Positions 56,740-64,000 of a stretch of 64,000 nucleotides of DNA are shown here, piece by piece. The position numbers and the translations under genes were made by a program. Source of the stretch: Neoceratodus forsteri (lineage: Eukaryota > Chordata > Ceratodontiformes > Ceratodontidae); NCBI GenBank assembly GCA_016271365.2, contig CM057456.1, positions 164,834,501 through 164,898,500 on the forward strand. Reading direction: 5' to 3'. The notes under the pieces were generated by a model. That model was not told the DNA's origin and did no database searches. It saw only the letters and a list, made by a program, of their open reading frames with translations. Position 1 is the stretch's first letter; each line of letters starts with the position of its first letter.

Positions 56740-57110
56740 GTTGTTTGTGTGTCCCTGGAAACATGCCTGTGAACATGAGAGAGCACATGTACCCAGTCAT
56801 GGTGAATGGTGTACAGATGCAAGGGTTAAGGGACACAGGGGCATTCTTGACCTTAGTAAAGTGGGATCTAGTAGACCCTGGTCAGCTTATACCCAATAAA
56901 TGCATTACTGTACAGGACTTTACTGGTGAGGAGAAAACATTGCCCCTCGATAGTGTTCTCCTAGACTGGGGTGAAACAGGGGGAACTGTGCAACAGGTGG
57001 CTGTAGCCAAAACCTTAGCAGTGGATGTGATCCTCGGCAACAATCTCAAACAAGGGATGGTGTGTGCAGTTACTTGTAGCCAAGGGCAAGGGAAAATGGT
57101 AGTTCCCTGA
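56740..57110 (+). pseudogene. retropepsin-like protease, copy 2
   Basis: The active-site block VNGVQMQGLRDTGAFLTLV has an intact DTG at 56832-56840. LAVDVILGNN further on is the second conserved block (hydrophobic-hydrophobic-G). It would cleave Gag and Pol in the particle. A single open frame covers both motifs. It lies directly after the knuckle and before integrase. Confidence 0.78.
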
Positions 57111-57127
57111 ACCCCACAGAAGCCATT

Positions 57128-58625
57128 GTGAAAACCACTGGGAGGCTAGTTCCCCAGCCTGTGTTTTCTGATATGGAGATTAATGAAAAGGGAGTAGAAT
57201 TTTCCCCAGTAGCAGTTAACCACACAGCTATGGAAGGTTACTCCAAAGAGGAAGGGGTGACCCATTGTCTGAGGGTTGGGATTGACAGTGATCCTGAGTG
57301 CCCTGATGCTAGTGCTAGGGACCCTTGTTTAGTGACAGAAGGGGACCTGTCACATACCTTGGGAATGTGTGAGGAGTTTGCAGCTTCTCAGAGAAGTGAC
57401 CCTAGTCTAGAGAAGCTAAGGGCTTGGGCTGACTCTGACGGAGCACAGGGAGGTGACAGCAGAAATAAGGTTTATTGGGAAAATGGATTTATGTATACTC
57501 AGGCTGTGCAGACAGAGGAAGGGGTGCTAGGCAGGCAGCTTGTCGTTCCCCAGGGGTATCATGAGCAGTTGTTCAAGATTGCACATGATATTCTCTTGTC
57601 TGGTCATCTGGGAATCACGCGCACTATGCAGCGGTTGGCCCAGAATTTCTATTGGCCTAACTTCACCCAGCAGGTGAAGAAGTATTGCAGGTCTTGTCAC
57701 CGGTGCCAAGAAATAGGGAAGGCAGGCAAGAAAACACAAGCCGCCCTGATTCCATTGCCCATAGTGGAGGAGACATTCCAGAGGGTGGGAATGGATATTT
57801 TGGGGCCTTTAAACACCCCCAGCTCCTCAGGGAAGAGATTCATCCTGACTGTGGTGGATTATGCCACCGGGTACCCAGAGGCAGTTGCCCTATCCTCACT
57901 GAGGATAGACAAAGTGGCAGATGCCTTACTTGGGATTTTCTCCTGTGTTGGGTTTCTGCAGGAGGTAATCACCGATTGAGGGGGTTCCTTCATGTTGGAC
58001 CTGATGAAATGTTTATGGGAGAAGTGTGGGGTGGTGCAGAGATGCACAACACCATATCACCCACAAGCCAATGGGCTTGTGGAAAGATTCAAGTGGTACC
58101 CTGAAGTCAATGCTCCGGGTGTTTGCTGAACAACATGGGAGGGACTGGGAGAAATACCTTCCCCACCTGTTGCTTGCATACAGGGAGGTGCCCCAAGAGT
58201 CAACAGGATTGTCCCCCTTTTGAACTTTTATATGGACGCCAGGTACATGGGCCCCTTGACTTGATCCAGGAGGACTGGGAAGGCAAGCATGCCACCCAGG
58301 GAACTCCCATAGTGGATTATGTCCTTAGGTTTAAAGAAAGGCTGAAGGAGCTTATGGGGACAGCCCAGAGCAACCTGGCAGCTGCCCAACAGAAACAAAA
58401 AGTGTGGTACGACCGCAGAGCCAGAGCTCGCTCGTACATGGTGGGTCAGGAAGTCATGGTCCTTATTCCAGTCCTGACAGACAAGCTGCAGGCTGAGTGG
58501 GCAAGACCGTACATAGTGGTTAGGAAGGTAAATGACGTGAACTATAAAGTTACCTGACAGAAGACAGATAGAAGGGATGTACCATGTCAACATGATGAAG
58601 CCATATGCAAATAGGGATGACATGG
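57128..58625 (+). pseudogene. integrase with GPY/F module, copy 2
   Basis: A long open frame (57128-57979) contains a linker, the full HHCC zinc motif (AHDILLSGHLGITRT, then YCRSCHRC) and the first DDE residue (MDILGPL). The second Asp is in VITD, followed by a stop codon (57977-57979) where copy 1 has Gln. The Glu is in GLVERF. Frameshifts near 58090 and 58220 lie between this and the C-terminal half, which has KVWYDRRARARSY and a GPY/F-like module (EWARPYIVV; Gly to Arg change). The module connects to YHVNMMKPY at ~58580. Upstream of RT. Confidence 0.9.
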
Positions 58626-58639
58626 TGTTTGCAGTGTGT

Positions 58640-59572
58640 AGTCCTGGGAAGGGGACGGATGAAGGAGACCCCCTTCTGGACTTGCTGGAAGAAAGTAAGC
58701 AGAAGTCCTCTGTGGAGGCAGTTAAACTGTCTCCCCAGCTGACCCCGGACAAGATCTAGGAAGTAAGGGAGATTTTAGCAGACTTTGCCCCATTGTTTAG
58801 CGCCAAGCCTGGACTAACCCCCTTAGCAACACACGATGTGGAGACAGGGACACAGATGCCCAGATGGCGGACAGCATATTGGGTGTCAGAGGCTGTCCAA
58901 AAGGACTTTAGGAGGGAGGTGGAGGAGATGCTGGATTTAGGGGTAATCCAGAGATCCCACAGCCCCTGGACCTCACCCGTAGTCCTTGTGCCCAAGCCAG
59001 ATGGCTCTACTCATTTCTGTGTGGACTATCATGGACTGAATGCAGTCACGAAGTCAGACACCCACCCGATGCCCCGGACGACAAACTCCTGGACAAGTTG
59101 GGGGGGCGACCTACCTTATGACCATTGACCTGACCAAGGGGTATTGGCAGGTAGAGTTGACAGACAGAGCTAGGGAGACGTCAGCCTTCATCACTCCGAT
59201 AGGCTTATTTGAATTTAAAGTAATGCCTTTCGGAATGAAGAACGCCCTGGTCACTTTCCAAAGGTTGGTGAACAAGGTGTCAAGTGGTGCTGAAGAGTAC
59301 ACCTGGCGTACCTGGATGACATTGCCATCTTTAGTGCCAGCTGGGAGGAACACCTGTCCCACCTTAGGGAAGTGCTGGGGAGGATACAGAGGGCTGGGCT
59401 CACTATCAAAGCAGAGAAGTGCCAGGTGGCCATGGGAGAGGTGGCATACCTCGGGCATGTAGTAGGCCGGGGACAGCTCCATCCTAACCAAATAAAAATA
59501 GAGGTAATCCAGGTGTGGCCCAGACCAGAAATGCAGAAGTAGGTCAGGAGTTTTCTAGGGACAGCAGGGTAC
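58640..59572 (+). pseudogene. reverse transcriptase, copy 2 (5' part, cut by CR1)
   Basis: Blocks in order: DLGVIQRSHSPWTSPVVLV, PKPDGSTHFCVDYHGLNAV, MTIDLTKGYWQVEL, SAFITPIGLFEFKVMPFGM and catalytic YLDD at 59309-59320. Then AEKCQVAMGEVAYLGHVV. A stop at ~58757 and indels at ~59090 and ~59300 shift frames. The domain is cut after FLGTAGY by an antisense CR1 fragment, and the next residues (YRKFVPNYS) continue beyond it at 59866. Confidence 0.9.
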
Positions 59573-59864
59573 ATAGATACATAGACAGTGTCGGCAGATA
59601 AGGGCCTACGGCCCACCCAGTCTGCCCATTTGAGCTTGTAAGTTTACTTTATGTTTTCCTAGAAGTCTGTTGCCCCTTAACCCTGACCTCCAGAATTCCT
59701 TTATGTCTATCCCATGCATTCTTTAATCCCATGATTGTTTCAGCCCCCACCACTTCCTCTGGTAGGGTGTTCCACTTGTCCACCACCCGTTCTGTGAAGA
59801 AATTCTTCCTCACATTTCCTCTGAATCATCCTCCCTCCAACTTCATCCCATGTCCTCTACTATA
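59573..59864 (-). mobile_element. CR1 3' fragment nested in RT of copy 2
   Basis: Antisense 292-bp CR1 end. Plus strand starts ATAGATACATAGACAG (complement of the tail), then GGCAGATAAGGGCC, GCCCACCCAGTCTGCCC, and TTCCTCACATTTCCTCTGA, the complement of the CR1 C-terminal region. Flanked by GGTAC (59568-59572 and 59865-59869). Copy 1 has an uninterrupted AGGGTACTATAGGAAAT at the same place, confirming the insertion point. Confidence 0.92.
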
Positions 59865-60418
59865 GGTACTATAGGAAATTTGTACCCAATTACAGTGCCC
59901 TGGCTGCTCGCCTATCTGACCTGATAAAGAAAAGGATGCCAAAGAAAATTACCTGGGGGCCAGCCTGTGAAGAAGCCTTTACCAGATTGAAGGAGGCACT
60001 GTGCAGTGCTCCTGCTTTGACAAGTCCTGACTATAGCAGACTCTTTATAGTTCAGACTGATGCCTCAGATGTGGGTATTGGGGCAGTACTGAGTCAGACA
60101 TCGATCCAAGAGAAAGATCACCCTGTAGTGTATCTGAGTAAAAAGTTACTTCCCAGGGAGCAGGCATACTCCACTGTGGAAAAGGACTGTCTTGCCATAG
60201 TATGGGCCCTAAAGAAGTTGGAGCCATACTTGTATGGGCAGCATTTTGTGGTACAGACTGACCACAACCCCCTGGTTTGGCTGACGCAGATGGGAAAAAA
60301 CAATGGTAGATTGCTAAGATGGAGTCTTGCTTTGCAAGGGTATGACATGACAATTCTACATAGGGCTGGAGCAAAAAATCAGAACTCAGATGGGTTGTCT
60401 CGCATCCATGAGGAGTGA
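59865..60418 (+). pseudogene. RT connection and RNase H, copy 2
   Basis: Open frame with the tether YRKFVPNYSALAARLSDL, then ITWGPACEEAF. RNase H catalytic blocks are intact: VQTDASDVGIGAVLSQ (Asp), STVEKDCLAIVWALK (Glu), QTDHNPLVWLTQ (Asp) and GAKNQNSDGLSRI (last Asp). Stop at ~60417. This is the best preserved enzyme segment of either element. Only ~65 bp separate it from the 3' LTR, so no integrase lies downstream. Confidence 0.9.
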
Positions 60419-60469
60419 ACTGATTTGGGAAGCTTATCCCATGCAGGGGATATAGTCCCCAAATTCAGT

Positions 60470-60484
60470 CTAGGTAGGGAGGAT
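60470..60484 (+). promoter_or_regulatory. candidate polypurine tract, copy 2
   Basis: AGGTAGGGAGGAT lies immediately before the LTR start TGTGATGC and would prime plus-strand synthesis. Confidence 0.6.
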
Positions 60485-61617
60485 TGTGATGCTTGGACAG
60501 CTGGTTCTGATTAATCTATGCTTCTTGTATATAAAAATGTGTTATTGAGTGTCTCTCATGAGACATGCTGAGACAGCCTGTGGGTTAACATCCCGCACCC
60601 CCAGGTTTCAGCTATAAGATAAAAGCCAGGAGATAATTAAAGGCTAGAAGAGTCCTAAATTAAGGATCTCCTGTTTATCTAGCTTAATTGTAGCTGCCAG
60701 CTGCTAGGCTGGAAATCATAAACTTTTATGACGTTTAGAGGAAGAATACAGGTATGTCACTTAGGTGCTACGTCATAAATGCTCTTTGATGTCTGTAAAG
60801 AGCAGGATACTGCTCATGGATGAAAGAAAGAACTTGGAAAATTACGATTTGATTGGGAAGTCATGTGGGGACATGAGTTTTTGCTGATGTCACCTATTAA
60901 TTTACCTCCTGCTTGATAAGACAGCCTGAGTGTATAATTTTTAATAAACAGAGGTGGAGCTGGGTGACATCATGGAGAAGGCAGGGTCAAGACAGTTTTC
61001 TAATTATGCTGTAACTGACCTTTAGACACACACATGTTTGGACTCGGAAGCTAAAACATCTTTCAGCACTGTAAGAATATATTAGCTAGGCAAGTCTAAG
61101 TGTATGGTTGATAGGAAATTGCACTTTTAAACCTGTTTTTTTAAGTGATTGTAATGTTTTGTGATATATTGTTCAGTGTTTTACATTTCTATCTATTTTT
61201 AAGTAGACATCTCATTTTAAGAGACTACTTAGTGTGCCTTTAAAATCCTTTTCTTTGACAAGTGAAGCATATATGGTTAAAGCTGACACTGTGTGTAAGC
61301 TTACTGGTTTACCAAACTGGAAAAAGGTAAGAGTTTGTTCTGAGGTCTTTCATAGAGTTCTTAAAGGTTCATTTTGTACACCTGGTTACGTGCCCGTAGA
61401 CGAAAGATATCCGGTCCCCCTGAAGAGCAGAATAATCTGAGCCTGTACATAGCAAGAGATTCACAGTTTGAATCCCTCCAGAACTTGAGACCAAAGGTTC
61501 ATTCAAACCCACAAACAGACAGGAGGGTTACCCTGTTTTGTTCCTGTTCACAGTACTGCACTCGGAGGTTGGCACTGTGGGAGCAGAGGGCCTGACCTGC
61601 TGAGTGGGGTTGTGATG
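60485..61617 (+). repeat. 3' LTR of copy 2
   Basis: About 1,133 bp, matching the 5' LTR with scattered substitutions and three indels. It ends GTTGTGA against L1 sequence (TGCTACGCAG). Confidence 0.9.
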
Positions 61618-62395
61618 CTACGCAGTGATGGGAGGAAGTCAACACCAACAATCTGTGGAGTTTTCACTTGCAACTGCTCCCACAGCTCCCAAACTGCTCC
61701 CCCATCCCTGCTTCTCATTATCTTTTGCTGATCCCCCCCCAACATGGTTCAATAACTTCCTACAGGTCCTTAGATATCACCTCTAGGGCAATATAACTGC
61801 CCTCTCGTCGTACCTTTCACCATTCCCAGTTCTGGATGCTCAGAGGATGGACTATATCCAACTGGCTCTGGGCAGTGGCCTATAGATTGTCTAATTTTAC
61901 TTCCTGTGATGACCTCTTTGAATTAGTCAGTATATAACTTATCTGAAGTGGTGGATTTTGGGGTATAACTCCCCTTCACTGCCGACTCACCTTTCTCATG
62001 CCTTGCAGACACGCCTGAGCATACCATTGGCTGGGGACCCAGCAGTTTAAGTCCCCTTGCACTCCTCATTACTGTTTTGTTTAAATAATTAACCAGTTTT
62101 ATTGCCAACAGTTTAAGTGTACATGTGAAGGTATTGTCTTTTTCCTCCATAAGTTATCTGTAAATTGTTCTTTGTAGCCTGACCCTCTAGTACTGGTGCT
62201 CATTTGCCAAAATACCTCAGAGACTGTTCCTGCCCCTCCCTGGCATGAGTGGGAAAGTAACATTACAGCCTGGAATAAACTCCTAACAACTACACCTCTC
62301 TGCTCTCTCTGAGGACAGCCTCAGTGTCCCCTACCTGTAACCTCCTTGATGTCTAATGCTCTTCTCCAGCCACTTATTTACCTCTCAGAGCAACA
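61618..62395 (+). other. L1 inter-ORF sequence, resumed
   Basis: Continuation of the L1 after the LTR element, lacking conserved coding motifs until the ORF2 start. Confidence 0.5.
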
Positions 62396-64000
62396 TGTCT
62401 GATATTACATTCCATACTTGGAATGTCAGAGTGCTAAACTCCCCTGTGAAATGCAAGAAAGTCCTGGCTCACATGAAATGCCTACATTCTAAAGTAGCAT
62501 TTTTACAAGAGACTAAACTAACATGAGAAGATCATACTCACATGTCTAAAGATTGGGTGGGCGAGCAGGTACACTCTAACGCCCCCACCAAGAAACATGG
62601 TGTCCTTATTCTCCTGCACAAGTCTCTACTCTGGTCCCTCATTAAGACACTCTCTAGCTCTGAAGATAGCAACATTTGACACCCCCCATGGGTCTGATTA
62701 CCCTCTGCAATCTCTATGCCCCTAATGAAAACACTCCACAGTTTTTCCACAATATCGCTGAGGTAATAATGAAGTTTACCCCTCCCCCTGGGCTGGCCTC
62801 TCCTTATGGGAGGAGACTTTAACCTTACATTAGTCCCATCCTTAGATAGAAATGATAGGGGGCAAAGAGTCACACCTAAGGAATGGGAAGACACTGCACC
62901 AACTGATTTCAGACCAAGGTCTGACAGATATCTGGAGACTCTTTTATCCCAGGACAAGGAATTATGCTTTTCATTTGGAAACAAATGCCTTGCATAGCAG
63001 ACTAGACTTCTGACTTGGCTCGCCTACTTTAATAACAAAAGCCCTTGATGTCACAATCCTCCCAAGAGTCATCTTTGACCATGCCCCGATCCAGCTCCTT
63101 ATTCTGTGGGACCCTGTAGCTCCCTCACCCCAAAACTGGAGATTAGACCCTTTCCTAATGAGAGACCCAGATTTTATCCCTTGGGCCCAAAATGAAGCTT
63201 CCCTCTTCTTAGCCGAAAATCCTATTTCAGACAAATAGGCAGGTACCACCTGGGAGGCTTTTAAGGTCACGATGTGGGTTAGAATTATGGGGTTTGCAGC
63301 AGCTAAACATAAGGAAAGGGAGCATCAACTGGCTGCGCTAGAACAGAAACTGGCAGCTGCTGCAGCTGCCTTCAAGGCTATGCCTCCCTTCCCCCAACTT
63401 TACCACAGGTAGAATCATTTTAGGCCTACGATTTGAAATTAACCAGCTCCTCAATAGAAAGGCACAAGTGGCCATCTTACACCTCTGACACACCTTTTGG
63501 GAAGGTGGTGATAAGAGCGGCAAAGTACTCGCTTGCCAACTTTGAAAGCAGCAAGCCAGTAGATATATCTCTGGCATAAAGAATAAACAAGGGGTGCTGG
63601 CCACTACCCCGGAGGCAATAAATAACATCACGGCCTCCTTCTACAGATCACTTTACTCCTCCACGCAAACAGAGCCAAATAGAGAGATCCAGCCATTTCT
63701 AGATGCTCTCCATTTACCTAAACTAAATGAACAGCAGGTCCAACTGCTTGATCTTCCTATTTCCAAAGCAGAGGTGAGTGAGCCATCTAAGGTCTGAAGC
63801 TGGGGAAATCACCTGGTAACGACGGGTATACAGCAGATTTCTGCCTGGCACTAGTCCCAACAATTACACCTCTTCTAACCGAGGTATTTCAAGAAATAGA
63901 GCTCAAAGGCACCCTTCTTCCCTCCCTGTGGGAAGTTACCATTGTAGTCCTCCCCAAAAAGGGCAAGGATCCTACAAACCCAGGCAGTTATCACCTGATC
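62396..64000 (+). pseudogene. L1 ORF2 (endonuclease and start of RT), truncated by window
   Basis: The start MSDITFHTWNVRVLNSP is the usual L1 endonuclease opening. Next VAFLQETKLT (catalytic Glu), MGGDFNLTLVPSLDR (GDFN, ~62808), and VIFDHAPIQL (~63070), the SDH-type block with Ser to Phe change. RT begins near 63880 with VVLPKKGKDPTNPGSYHL, cut by the window end. Several stops (62524, ~62680, 62996) and frame changes make it inactive. The normal function is target nicking and target-primed reverse transcription. Confidence 0.9.

Larger units (their letters stand above)
52546..61617 (+). mobile_element. Gmr1-like Ty3/gypsy LTR retrotransposon, copy 2
   Basis: Long LTRs start TGTGATGC at 52546 and 60485 and end near TTGTGACA/TTGTGA (53660, ~61617). 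The internal order is gag, protease, integrase, RT, RNase H, as in copy 1, although the LTRs of the two elements are unrelated in sequence. The element sits inside L1 and itself holds a hAT element (53992-55534) and a CR1 fragment (59573-59864). Damage to the ORFs is moderate: single stops and indels. A 5-bp target duplication is not clear (flanks CTATG and TGCTAC). Confidence 0.88.
50636..64000 (+). mobile_element. L1 LINE with complete 5' end, split by LTR element, running off the window
   Basis: Starts with GGGGCGTGGCC and AAGATGGC, the usual beginning of vertebrate L1 5' UTRs. ORF1 (about 50730-51702) and an inter-ORF region precede the LTR element inserted at 52546. L1 resumes at about 61617, and ORF2 begins near 62396 and continues to the window end inside RT. 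The net L1 length in the window is about 4.3 kb. Both ORFs are broken. Confidence 0.85.

Overview
This window looks like intergenic DNA from a large, repeat-rich vertebrate genome. I can see no host protein-coding gene and no genuine tRNA, rRNA or CRISPR array. Almost every recognisable coding trace is a decayed transposable element (TE): CR1, L1 and L2/Rex1-like LINEs, two Ty3/gypsy-type LTR elements, hAT elements, TTAA-flanked MITEs, tRNA-like SINEs and long foldback elements. CR1 tails ending in a TCTATGTTTCTATG-like motif, T2/Kolobok-style MITEs (TTAA duplication, AGGG termini), Gmr1-like LTR elements and active-looking L1s point to an amphibian. A caecilian is my best guess, but this is inference; another large-genome vertebrate remains possible.

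Layout. 1-3.23 kb: two LINE fragments of one family, tail to tail. 3.23-10.37 kb: the first Gmr1-like LTR element, whose 3' LTR is interrupted close to its end by a 1.4-kb foldback element (10370-11780). 11.98-18.75 kb: two copies of a tRNA-like SINE and two TTAA MITEs. 18.8-27 kb: antisense CR1, antisense L1 with its target-site duplication, and a near-complete antisense CR1 (ORF1 with esterase, ORF2 with endonuclease and RT). 27-33.7 kb: AT-rich sequence, mostly unassigned. 33.7-36.3 kb: a SINE split by an L1. 36.6-39.5 kb: two TTAA MITEs and a hAT element containing a SINE. 39.7-48 kb: two sense CR1 copies and tandem repeats. 49.2-64 kb: a nested stack in which a foldback holds an L1, which holds the second Gmr1-like element, which holds both a hAT element and a CR1 fragment.

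The most notable biology is in the two Gmr1-like elements. Both have integrase upstream of reverse transcriptase, the reverse of usual Ty3/gypsy order. Their gag combines a SAP-like N-terminal motif, a charged coiled-coil stretch, a SCAN-like region and a zinc knuckle. Both copies are broken by stops and frameshifts. Insertion junctions with target-site duplications allow a relative chronology of many insertions.
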